Part shown: one piece after another, positions 46,452 to 57,153 of the stretch | Layout of the letters: the number at the start of each line of letters is the position of its first letter | Numbering within the stretch: position 1 is the first letter of the stretch | Assembly (NCBI RefSeq): GCF_000143415.4 | Contig: NW_003314272.1 | Span: 1,831,146 to 1,895,145 of the forward strand | Reading direction: 5' to 3' | Source of the DNA: Selaginella moellendorffii | Lineage: Eukaryota > Streptophyta > Lycopodiopsida > Selaginellales > Selaginellaceae | Length of the DNA stretch: 64,000 nucleotides | Program-made: the position numbers and the translations under genes | The notes under the pieces: model-generated | The model's input: only the letters and a program-made list of their open reading frames with translations | Database searches by the model: none | Told to the model about the DNA's origin: nothing

Positions 46452-48326
46452 CTAAGTTGCAAATGCCGGGGCCGACAAAGGTAAGTGCAAGCATCTCCAA
46501 TCTATTGTGTCGGGAGCAAAAGGCATGCTGAGGATAAGCTCGTGAGCGTGATCAACATGGTTGGAGCGAGACAAGAGATCCACCATGCAAGTGTAATGCT
46601 TCTTTCCGGGCTGCAAGTGGTAATCCTGTGCCAAAGACACGAACGCCCTCCTCCCAGCTTGCAGCTTCCCGGCGCGGCTGCAAGCCGCTAGCACCGACGC
46701 GAAGCAGGCCTCGTCCGGAGCGTGATCCATCATCTTCATGGAGTCAAAAAGTTCTAGGCACTGGATCGACTTCCCGTGCCGAGCATATGCGTCCAGCAGC
46801 GTGGACCACGACAAGAGATCTGTTTCGGGCATTTGTGCAAGAAAAGTCTGGGCTCTTACAAGACGCCCATTAACGGCATATGCTGCTAGCATAGCATTCC
46901 TTGAGACCGTATTGGAATAAGGCAACACAAAATAGATATCTTCTGCTTTCTCTGTGTAGCCACATTGTGCGTACGCATGGATAAGAACAATTTCTGTTGC
47001 TAAGCTTACGGCTGGAAGCCTTTTGTGAAACTGCATCATTGAGTCAATATGCCCGAGATTGGCATAAGCGGTAAGGATAACGGTTGCCATTCCGTGATCA
47101 CACATGAAGTTGTCAAAGAGTAAACAGCATGCCTCGTCCAAGTATTGGGTTATTGAATACAGATCTATCATTATGAATTTTGATATTTGATTGATCTGTG
47201 GCATTGAAAAAAACAGGTCTTGAGCTTGTCGCACATCCCTCGTCAAGGCATATGCTGATAGCATTGTGTTGTCGGAGACAAGATCGTGCTCAGGCATTCT
47301 TATATAGACGGCCCTCGCCCTTTCTACTTGCAAAGAACAGGCAGAGAGCAAAATGTTGTAGGAAACGAGATCCCGTGCGACCATGCTGTGGAAGCTTAAC
47401 TCAATTGCTTCGATAGATTCTCTTTGGTGGCGAGCTGCGTTTGCGAGAATGGTGTTGAATGACAGCATATTGTATTCCGGGAACCCGGAAAAAATGTGTT
47501 CCTGTTCTTGGGCTCTCTCCTCGTCAGCTCCAGTTAGCATTGTGTTCCAGGACGCTAGATCTCTCTGCGGCATCTCGTGGTAAAAACTTCGCTCTGCGCG
47601 TTCGAAGCAGCCATTCGTTATGCATCCCGAGAGGAATGCGTTCCAGCAGACGAGGTTCCGTTCCGGGAGCTGATTAAAAATGTCCAGTGCTTGATCAAGA
47701 TGCCCGTTCTTGGCAAGCGCATTTATCATAGCAGTTGCGGACACTAGATCCAAAACTGGCATCGAATCAAAAACACATTTTGCTCCATCGAGTTGAGAGC
47801 TGTTTTGATAAGCCGTAAGCATTGTCGTTGAGGATACAAGGCTGTGTTCAACCATGGAGTCAAATAGCTCTTGAGCATGGACCAGATACCCTCTATGGGC
47901 ATATGCTGCGAGCATTGTTGTTGACGAGACGTGATCCCTCTGCATTTGATCAAAGAATTTCTTGGCATAGTGAAGATCTTCCCCGCTGCAAAGAGCCGCA
48001 AGAACTACGTTCCAAGCGACCTGGTTTCTACATGGCATCGCGAGTAAAAGCTCCAGTGCCTCACGGACATGGCCGCTATGAGCATAGGCAGTGATCATAA
48101 ACACCCAAGTGTGTGAGTTCCTTCTGCTGGATGGGAAGATGCTTTCAAACACACTGCGAGCGTCTGTGACGCTTCCAAGCCGCGCATACATTTGGATGAG
48201 TGTGTTGGAGAGAAAGATATCTTGAGACAAACAAGTCGAATGTGGGAGAAATGGTCGGATAGTTTTGTTGAAGACTGAGAGACTGCTGCAAGATTGAATC
48301 AGATGAATACAGCCAAACCGCTCCAT
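46452..48326 (-). CDS. PLS-type pentatricopeptide repeat protein, no DYW domain
   Basis: Intronless 624-aa frame. It is built of tandem 31-36-residue helical repeats (for example LVSSTTMLTAYQNSSQLDGAKCVFDSMP, written in part, and NQVAWNVVLAAL), about 14-16 in number, of the P-L-S pattern. Such proteins bind organelle RNA, usually for C-to-U editing or processing. The end has the terminal PPR motifs (PDEACFASVLAACSRAGK, HYTCMVDLLSR) and then stops at WRCLHLPLSAPAFAT, where E and DYW domains normally continue. No strong transit peptide is obvious. It may act with a separate DYW protein or be 3'-truncated. Confidence 0.85.
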   Translation of the reverse strand: MERFGCIHLIQSCSSLSVFNKTIRPFLPHSTCLSQDIFLSNTLIQMYARLGSVTDARSVFESIFPSSRRNSHTWVFMITAYAHSGHVREALELLLAMPCRNQVAWNVVLAALCSGEDLHYAKKFFDQMQRDHVSSTTMLAAYAHRGYLVHAQELFDSMVEHSLVSSTTMLTAYQNSSQLDGAKCVFDSMPVLDLVSATAMINALAKNGHLDQALDIFNQLPERNLVCWNAFLSGCITNGCFERAERSFYHEMPQRDLASWNTMLTGADEERAQEQEHIFSGFPEYNMLSFNTILANAARHQRESIEAIELSFHSMVARDLVSYNILLSACSLQVERARAVYIRMPEHDLVSDNTMLSAYALTRDVRQAQDLFFSMPQINQISKFIMIDLYSITQYLDEACCLLFDNFMCDHGMATVILTAYANLGHIDSMMQFHKRLPAVSLATEIVLIHAYAQCGYTEKAEDIYFVLPYSNTVSRNAMLAAYAVNGRLVRAQTFLAQMPETDLLSWSTLLDAYARHGKSIQCLELFDSMKMMDHAPDEACFASVLAACSRAGKLQAGRRAFVSLAQDYHLQPGKKHYTCMVDLLSRSNHVDHAHELILSMPFAPDTIDWRCLHLPLSAPAFAT

Positions 48327-51300
48327 CAGAACAAATTCAGAGTTTCATGGGGAGGAACGTACTCCCCGTGTAAATCCGCTAAGATGTACTCCTGGAATCA
48401 TCAACCATCCCCTTCTATAAGATCACGAGAGATAGAAAAGCAAAACTCTACCGAGGGTGCCACTTGGACTGCTATAGTAAGAACTCCGCCTGGAGGCCGG
48501 GAGTTCCAGTGCCGATATTTCCCTCCCAGAGATATGGAAGACTTAGTCCACGAGATGTGCCGGGCGAGAGTGATGCAGATACAAAGTGATGTATGGATGG
48601 AGCATTTTGTGTCAGCTCGAATGAAACCAATCATCTCCCACTCTGCAAGCACCCCAACAGACAACGTTGAAGGAAGTGGCTACTGTCTACAAAACAATGG
48701 TTAAGAGTAACAAGAGTAGCTAGAATGGCAGTAGAGCTTGTCATTGAAACTGCGTGTCTATTTCAAGTTTCTGTGAGGATTTAGACTAGTTTCACTGAGT
48801 GCAGGTGAAAGAGTTTGTAAAGGAACACCACCTGAGAGTTTGGGCGAGAGCAAAAGAATTCTTCTTTTCTTACTGAGTTTTGCAGACACGATCAATGTGA
48901 CTATTGAGTCAAGGATTTGTTGCTGAACTTTGAGAACTCATGCCATATCTAACAATAAGAAAAAGGCTAATCCAAAAAATCTTTTCTTTTTTAGGTCCTT
49001 ATTTAAATGAATCTAACCATCAAGAGCCTCGAAGAGTTTAGCGGTTGCAGCAGCGGCTTTGAAGGTCTCTCCCGGAAAGCTGCCCAGCATGTCGATCAGA
49101 ATCGATTTAACGAGCTTTTGGAAGGTGACAAGCAAAGGGCTAAGAAAGAGGAATTAGCCACTCGCAAGGCGCGTCCTCCTGTGCCAGTTCAGAATGGACT
49201 TCCGATGCATGCGGACTCTGAAGACATAAATATTGCCTACGAGCTGTGGGAATGGTGCAGCATACGCTATGACGATAAAATTAACGAGATGACACCTCAG
49301 GCTTAATATGCTTTTCACCAACTACCTGGGGCATTTACGAGGGCTGGACAGATGGAGTGGTGGAGCGAATGATGGTTTTGTTTGAGCACAAGCTAATGAC
49401 TGCTGAGGGCTTCCTGCCTGGCCTAGAACACAACACTGAGCTGGCCTGTTAATTTTGGTGGCCCGCCCCTATATACAAGTCATTGCGGTTGCAATGGATT
49501 GAAAAACAGAGGAGGTGGCAGCCGAGCCAATGTGCGCCGGAGCATGAGATAGAAAAGTTAGCAACGACTTTAAGAGCAATTAGACTCTTCTCCAAGGACT
49601 ATGACCCTCAAGTTGCTGTCACAGCTTGAGGGGAGGTTGGTTTACCTTTTGGAGCCTAACAAAGTTGCCAGAGAAGCTCACTAGGAGGTACTCTGTGTAA
49701 GAAGAACCACTGCCATGGCTTTTACACCCTGCGAGTGCCCCATGATTGATTTTTTATTCCACTATGGGCCCTCCCTAACCGTCGTGACCGAATGCTGAGT
49801 GGCGCATTAATAAAAGGTTGTGCAGGGGCAAACAAAAACACATTCATATACTATTTACAACATCCCTTTTGGCTGTCCTTCCGGCCTTCATATTGCCAAA
49901 TTCCTTACATTAAGGTTTTTGGAACTTCACATTTGGATTGTAAAGAACCTAATGTAGGCAGTCTTTATTTGCATTGCCTCTCTTTTGAGTGTCAAGTGCA
50001 GCTTCTCCTTGATGCACCATGGGTCTTGCACGCTCCTCAAAGTGATGTGGATGGCTCTTGATCACACCGTGATGGATTCTTTATTTCCCTGCTTCGCATA
50101 CATATGGATTTTTAATGCCCTCCCTTGCAAATTATTGTCATAAAGATTTCACGGGATCTAAAAATTGGAGCTGGATGGATCAATGAATAATTTCAGAAAA
50201 ATGAACATGTATCCACTGAAATATAAATGTCAATGATATTATCATAAAAAATATTGACATTTTGATTTTATCCTGCAACACTAGATGCCCATGACCAATC
50301 AAAAGAAGACATTGTAAGCCTTTCCAGTAAGATAAACATATGTGCATCCAGTGTCTCAAGGTTTAGTTGATTGTTTATCGCATTTTGCCTGGAAATCCTC
50401 ATTCACAACTATGCTTAACAATAGCTTCATTAGTTGAGGGTACTTCCCAAGCCAATCCTATCTTTCATCACCATCTAGTTGTAACATGCAAACCTTGTAA
50501 GCTGACATATCTTTGCAACAGAGCTGTAAATCATCTACAAAACCTTTTTTCTCTTGCTCACAAGCTTTCAAGTCAATCTCAACAAGTGAGTCAAACCTTT
50601 AAAGTAAGTTGTGTAAGTACTAAGCTGTTCTAGAAATTTGGCTTTTGTAATCATTTGGAAATGACAAAGGTTCAAAAAGTTTGAAGGAGTTGCAATTCAT
50701 AAAGTCCATAAATCAAGTGTTCAAAATAGTTATAATCTTCTCCACCAATTCTCTCCCTGATTCCTCAAAAATACCACCTTCAAAAATTTCACTTAAAATA
50801 TTTATAGCTTCCTTTGAGTCCACTTTTATATTTGTGCTCTTATCCAAAAAGAAAGGGCTTAGGGAGATTTTAGGGTATACATGCATTTAATAGAAGAATA
50901 TCCTTAATAGGTATATATTAAGTATATTTCTATAAGTATATTCTAGAATATTTGAATTTATAAAATTTATGGTGACATTATGGTGACATTATTATTGCAT
51001 GTCAAATGACAGTTTTTTATAAATATTTGAATGCCAGGTGACATTAGCCTCTCAAACTATCCATGTCATATAACATTTTTTTTAGTCATGACATTGATTC
51101 AATGCCAAAATTATTCCTTGGGATGGCTTTTGGTTGAAATGACATATTTAGGAATTGAAGATGGTGGTTTCTAACAGTAATCATTAAGTGTAAGAAGGTC
51201 ATTCTATTGGTTATCTGCAATGAGGCTCTTTAACATCAAACTTCATTCAAAGGGAGAAGGTTGCTTTGATGTCATGTTTGTGGATTTTGATTGGTCAGGC

Positions 51301-52410
51301 AAGATTAAGTGGTGTTAAATCCTTGTAAGGTTTGGTTACAAGAGGAACATAATCTACACTTTGTCAATGATCTAGTGGCTCAGCTATGAGAAATTAGTGC
51401 TAGCTAAGGTTGTTTAATGCATAACAAATAAAGGTTTCACTAGAGAATTGCTTTGCCAGTCCAAAGGCCAATAATTTCTATGAGTGGGTCTCCACAATCG
51501 TCAGTCCATTGGGTAGACTTCTTAGCTCAATTCTTAACTTTTGAAGAAATTCTTCTTGATCTCATAGGATCCCTTTATAAGGTCAACATTAGCCTCCCTA
51601 GTAATTATCCATTAAAGCCTTTCAAGATAATGTGGAAAGGAGGAAGAATTCAAAGATCTTATCTCTCGTTAGAAAATGTAGGTGGTGTTTAAAACATGAA
51701 TCTATCACTGCAAAATTCATCCTAGTGGACAGATCTTCTTGAAAACTCTCAAGGAGAATTAAAGTCCAGCTCTTACAATTTCCAAAGTTTTGTTTCAATT
51801 TGTGCATTGCTGGGTGAGCCATGAGTTTTCTCTTTGTTTTTCTTGAACTTATTTCCTTGTAGTTGATCCTTTGGTGGGAAGTATAACCTGTGAATATTTG
51901 TCCAAAATGCTGGTAGCATCTGACCATGTTGTGATTGACGGGAGGCCAAATCTTCTTGGACATGTGAGAAACAAATCGAACTTTGTGGACAGCTCCATGG
52001 CCTTGTAGTAATGCAGCAAGCTCTTGGGCTTCTCATGCTGTATAAGCTGCGAGGCAAGGTCCATCTTTGCATTCATCACCAGCTTCTCCACTCCAGGGAC
52101 TCAGTCGTAGGCAGCAATGGTGATCTTCAATTCTTCTCCAGACAATCTTATTGAGTAGTTGATGTGATTGTGCCACCTTCATCAAGAACAGCAACTTAAA
52201 CTCAAAAAAGTTCCTTAGAGAAGACAAAAAAAAAACACAAACCTTAGCACTCGAGCTCTAGGCAAGAGCTCTTGATGGCACGTTGCAAGCTTTGCTATGG
52301 CGGTTATGACAAAAAATAGCAGCTGGGACTGGGCCGGGATGGCAGAAGTTTTATGCCTGGATGTTTGTGAAGATTAGACACAACATAAACAGTGAGAAAC
52401 TTCAATTACC
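48327..52410. other. Gene-poor interval
   Basis: About 4 kb without a supported gene. An open frame 49007-49306 (99 aa, containing EDINIAYELWEWCSIRYDDK) looks coding-like but is isolated and unrecognised. Minus-strand sequence at 51850-52200 also contains broken protein-like stretches (for example MEKLVMNAKMDLASQLI after an in-frame TGA). Composition is moderately A/T-rich from 50100 to 51800. Confidence 0.5.
49007..49306 (+). other. Isolated 99-aa open frame, possible gene relic
   Basis: Starts with ATG, hydrophilic, with coding-like composition, and ends before more disrupted sequence. No family recognised and no flanking splice-linked exons found. Could be a fragment of a degraded gene or transposase. 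Confidence 0.25.
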
Positions 52411-53227
52411 ATAAGGAGAGGTTTTTGTAGAGAACCAACTCCAGAGTTTCAAAGAGCTCTCTTACACCATCCTTGAAACAAGTACCACCACCCCCATGGT
52501 CTCCAACGACTCAGCATAGTTGCAAAGGAAGCTCAGTCTAGTAAATGTAATAGAAGTTTAACACTCAAACATTGTGAAATCCATCTTACTTTACTGTCAC
52601 TTGTTTGAGGTTGACTGGTGATGGGCTTCTGCAATGTTTTTACTTCTTTTGGGATAACAACATCAAATAGATAAGAAAGGCTTACCTTCAAAAGAGCAAT
52701 GAATTGAGGAGATTTCTTGAAGAAAGTGTGCACAAACTGACAACACGTTTGTTGGACCTGATTTAAGACATGAGTCAGCTTATGAGTAAACTAATCTTGC
52801 TTACCTCGATTGAAAATGTCTTATCTGGAAACATAGCATTGATTCTGAAGAAGACCATAGGTAAAAGAGCGCAGAGTAGTGCTAAACATACAAAGAGCAG
52901 CAGATTAATCGCAAAGGTTTGGAACTTACAATCGCTCATATCTTGCAATGCAACGTTGAAATAGACTTGCAAAAGCTGCGGGATAAATTTTAGAGCATGT
53001 ACCCCATTGCTGCTTCCAACGTAACTTTCATTCCAGGATACAACCAATGATGTTCCTGCAAAATGGACCTTTGTAACCTTAAAAGCAATATAGTCACTTC
53101 TTGTTAATGCTAAGCCTTCATTTTCATCTTTCAAGAGGTCTGAAAACAGATCATCTGCTTCGTAATATAAGCTTCTTCCAGAGCCTTCTTTGCTAGAATC
53201 ATTGCCCCCACCAATGAAAGTTCCCAT
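52411..53227 (-). pseudogene. AP-5 complex subunit zeta (AP5Z1)-like pseudogene
   Basis: AP-5 is an adaptor complex of late endosomes. On the minus strand, exon-like segments with proper splice sites read in order: 53227-53078 (TFIGGGNDSSKEGSG, YEADDLFSDLLKDENEGLA), then GVHALKFIPQLLQVYFNVAL, then LLCALLPMVFF and MFPDKTFSIE, then QFVHTFFKKSPQFIALLK, and near 52520-52415 LPLQLC-stop-VVGDHGGGG ... ELFETLELVLYKNLS. These match the C-terminal half of plant AP5Z1 proteins as I remember them. An in-frame TGA at 52513-52511 replaces a conserved Trp codon, and I could not recover an intact N-terminal half upstream. The gene is therefore probably dead, though several introns remain spliceable. Confidence 0.65.
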
Positions 53228-55167
53228 CTAAGTCAATGCTCGAAGTGCCTAAAAAAAGATGCCTCGAGATAAACAAATCACAAACGTTAATGAGCATATC
53301 ACCTCAAGTGTTGGGTTATTTCAAATGTTCCCTGTGTTTCCGTGCAAAGATCCAGTGCATTGTTCTAGACTCTGACCAAAACTGCATAAAAGTTTCACAT
53401 GCTTCAACATCAGAAATCGAGTCATAACTCGGAAATACTCACTTGGCAGATCCAGAAGAGCCAAGAACAGTTGCAAAATTGACAATTGCAAAACTCATAA
53501 ACCTAGCCATCATCTTCTTGAAGCCAATTGTCATGTATGCTTGATGGTGGCAGTGCTTGCCTTTTGTTTGAAGCATCAGAGAGCTTCAAGAAACTTAATC
53601 TCCAATGTGTATGACTGTAATACATTCCAAGCAATGTCAGTAATCTAGAGAAGAAGAAAAGAGAATACAGATGTTTGCCGGGGAGCTAAAAGCACCAAAA
53701 ATAGAAAACTCACCTCTTCAGTCACTGCCACTTGGCTCGCTATTCTCAACATTGAGAACTTGCCAGTGGATAGATGGACTTGCTGAGGTTAAGCCTGTGC
53801 AAGTCAACCAAGGTAGCTTGGCCAGTGACTCTAGAATGGGATCCAGCTTGTTGTCACTGAGCCATTGCACATGAAAATGCATTCAGTTTGGCTACAAACA
53901 ATATGTGAAAGCTTTTTACCTCAAACTTAAGAGTGCCATACCATTGTTTGGCATGAAGAACTAGAAGAAATCAGCTTGACTGAGGAAGACAATATTCAGT
54001 CTGCAGCGAACTTGACAAGATGGTGTCTGGTGAGCTGCTTCCGTTACAGGTAGTGCCGAGCTTGGCATATAGCAGCAGAGATAGATTCAAGCAACCTCTT
54101 CAAGTGCATTATTGCAAGCCTCAAGGAGCTTCGGTCGGTCCAACACTGCACTTCACCTGATGTTGCGAGCCATAAAGCATTGTTGCACTGAGCGGATGTT
54201 GCGAGCCCTAAAGCATTGTTGCACTGAGCGTAAACGACTGCAAGAATTGCACCACCTTCTCATACCGATAAAAAGGAAGAAACAAAACGCGAAGAACAAT
54301 AAAACCACCTAAGTTGGAAATCTCTGGCGAGCTGCTTGAAGAACAGCTCGGACCTGCATGTAATCGTCATATGCATCGCACCTTCGTACATCTCCTGTAT
54401 GTACTCGGAGCCCTGGAAGCTTTGCAAGGTGCGGCTGGCTGCTTGTGCAGCCACTGCCATGACTTTCAGCTGGCCAGAATGCCAACAGTGACACAGGGAG
54501 AAACTCTCAACAAAAGGATCTAAATGCGCAAACCAACAAGTGCTTACACCTGCATTCACTCAATGCAAAAAATTGTCGACGAAATTACTGCAAACATAGT
54601 CTGTACCTTTCCAGATGTTTGGCAAGCCTAAACCCAAGATGTCTGGCACAAGCATGATTGCCAATCATTTTGTTTGTGAAGGCCACATGTGAGCTGCCTA
54701 GAAGCCGAGGCTGGTGATCAAGGATCGCGTCCCTGCACTGAAGAAAAAGATTACGTTGGTAAAGCAATGCAGCAGCTTCTTCCAGAGATCGCCCATGTAG
54801 CAGAAACCTATATTAAAACCCTCAATCTCTAATTGCATGCCACGGTGCCGATGGCTAAGCAGGTAATCTTATAGTAACCGGTGGTACTGTGAGCTATCCA
54901 CAGGTAGATTAATTCTCGTGATCGTAGCGCTCTTTAACTTGGATCTCCAAAACGGTGGCTCTTCTCCTCCTCTCAAAGGCGATTTTTGCGACAAAGAGGA
55001 TGATGGAAACCGAGACGATGGATCCTCTGTAAAAGTGAATTTACATTTGGTATAGTGGTAGCGGTAGATTTTGGAGTTGAGGTGAGCAAAGAATGTTTAA
55101 ACCACGAGAGTTCTTTAAACACCATACTCAGTGGTTTAAATTAATAAGTAGTTTGAAAACCGATTAA
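53228..55167. other. Gene-poor interval upstream of the AP5Z1 relic
   Basis: Contains scattered minus-strand protein-like pieces (ARFMSFAIVNFATVLGSSG before a good donor near 53441; ILESLAKLPWL near 53830; EMYEGAMHMTITCRSELF near 54370; HVAFTNKMIGNHACARHLG near 54660). They could be decayed exons of the AP5Z1-like gene or of another gene. I could not join them into a continuous model. Confidence 0.4.
54159..54230. repeat. 36-bp tandem repeat x2
   Basis: GATGTTGCGAGCCnTAAAGC... at 54159-54194 and 54195-54230, differing at one base. Divisible by three but not in a supported gene. Confidence 0.9.
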
Positions 55168-55172
55168 GCGGG

Positions 55173-55213
<41 letters not shown>

Positions 55214-55240
55214 GCGCGTGTTCGATCCACGCTCTCCGCA
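55168..55240 (+). tRNA. tRNA-Phe (GAA)
   Basis: 73-nt cloverleaf without intron. The acceptor stem GCGGGGA pairs with TCTCCGC (one G-U) plus discriminator A. The D arm is GCTCAGTTGGGAGAGC, the anticodon stem TCAGA/TCTGA with loop CTGAAGA (anticodon GAA at 55201-55203), and the T arm GCGTG-TTCGATC-CACGC is perfect. It is close to the plant nuclear tRNA-Phe consensus, with AGGGC for AGGTC in the variable region. The first TTTT downstream is about 75 bases away, further than usual for a Pol III terminator. Confidence 0.95.
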
Positions 55241-55437
55241 TCTAGAAAATAGAAATGCATTAGAAGATGCTGCAAGCTCTCAGAGATGCACAGTCCAGAT
55301 CATGGATCAATTTATCTTTTGAAGGGCAAAAAACAAAACAGGGATTGTGATCACAAGAGCACAGGGACATCAAACAAGAGTGTGGTTGCTGATTTTAGAC
55401 TTCGACGAATACTACGAATAAATTAAAAGTAGCCACT

Positions 55438-57128
55438 TTATGATATATTTTTTCTTTTTTTAAAATAATTGTACACCTGTTTTAAATTACCTCGAGAAGG
55501 ATAAACATTTGGTACATAGGCAGATACATAAACTAATTTTTCTCGAATGTCCTCTTTCATAACTTGAATTGCAAGATTTTCATAAGAGAAAACTCCTAAT
55601 GACAGATATAAATTAGAAGTAAAATAAAATGAAACACATACCATCTTTATTAAAGCAAGCCATCAAGATTGCTAAACAAACTGAGACACTGATATTTCCT
55701 CCTGTTGAAAATCAAAAATTAAAAATTGAGATCCAAAACTCAAGATCAAATAAGTACCATTTCTGCAACAAACCAAAAGGTTCCTTTTCTTACCCAAACT
55801 TCTTATTGCAAACTCAACAATGGCTGGAAGATTATTTTGTAGACAATACCGATCAAACTTAGAATCCTATCAGAGCAATGTAAAATGTAAGTTACTGACC
55901 GTTCCAAGAGAACCATTTGTTTTACCTGAATGTTTAGGGAAAGAAAATAGCCTTCGCCCAAGAATGAAACATCAAGATGTCCAGAGCAGTCTATAACCGA
56001 GACATTCTTGATTGATAAGAGTTCCTGTGGTTGAACTAGCAAAGAACAAGGAAGAGCAAATAAAAAACAAAGCGAAACAATGAAATCTGACTTACTTGCA
56101 CCAAGCGCTAGACCAGTGTTTCCAATCCATCGAATTCCTGTATCTCCATTCGCTATCTCACCATGAATCCCGTTTCCCTCCCACCCTTGCAAAACTTTCC
56201 AAGGCCTCCCATCCCTCCTCACAATCTCCGCCACCTTCGCGTTGCATTCATCGGGGCCGGCATCGATGATGTCCAGAGCATTGCTCCAAAACATCCCTGG
56301 CGTCAATCCTCGAGCCCAGCTCTCTTCGTCATCCCCCGCGCCAGGAATGTAGCTCCATCCTGCCTCCGAATCACTACACCTCTCTAGAGCTCTCGGCCTG
56401 GATGCCGAGATGAGGATCACCGGTGTAAAGTCCAGCGAGCCCGGCTCCGGGATCTCGTCCAGCCATATCAGTGATCGCTGAGATATCCAAAGTGGTCGGA
56501 GAGGCCTCTCGAGTGACGCTGCCAAGCCCGCCAAGTCGGCTCCACTCGCTAGCAAAACTCCCACCCATTGATCCAGCCGGGCTTGGATACACGACTTCTC
56601 GGTCTCGGACACCCAGCTAGGGAGGTGGAGCTCGCAATCCCAGCTCTTGCGCTTGTCCGGATCGAGAAGCATTGATATCCCTCGATTCATCACGCATGTC
56701 CATATTGGAATCGTCTTGGACATACTGTCGGGAAATCTTTTCCCTTTCCTGGTCGAATCCACGATCATGCAGCCTCCAGATCGCGCTGGACGATCGGAGA
56801 AGAAAAAGATAAGCTGTGGATTCTTTCTTAGCGAGTAAACGAAGCGCTTACCAGCAATGGCGGCAATGTGGATGTTGAGCCGCGCAGGATTGAAGCCCCA
56901 ATTCCCCGTATGGCCATCGGTGGATTTGAAGTAGCACGTATCATCGAATTTGCGCGCATACCACAGCCCACACCGAAGATTTGCCACCAGCGGAAGTGCA
57001 GGCCTGAGGGCTCGAATCTCCGCCACGAACCCGGCGTCATCGTAGATGGAGCGCAGCGCATTGTAGAGCGACTGCTCCTTGCGCTTGATGCTCCTGGCGA
57101 TCTTGTAGATGCTGTGCTCATTCTCCAT
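55438..57128 (-). CDS. RIT1: Initiator tRNA 2'-O-ribosylphosphate transferase (RIT1)
   Basis: Adds 2'-O-ribosyl phosphate to A64 of cytosolic initiator tRNA-Met, barring it from elongation. Minus exons 57128-56852, 56785-56096, 56035-55926, 55866-55758, 55701-55642 and 55595-55438 give 467 aa with all phases closed. The N-terminal domain shows SIKRKEQSLYNALRSIYDD, CYFKSTDGHTGNWGFN, GGCMIVDSTRKGKRFPDSMS and WSYIPGAGDDEESWARGLTP. The C-terminal phosphatase-like domain has LLVCCRNGGNISVSVCLAIL (a C-x5-type loop, CCRNGGN, lacking the classic Arg) and SRGNLKQVYNYF. The 5' exons are GC-rich, the last three strikingly A/T-rich. It starts 25 bases after the stop of the PPR gene on the same strand. 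Confidence 0.95.
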
Positions 57129-57153
57129 CGCTAGAACCCTAATTCCCAGGAAA

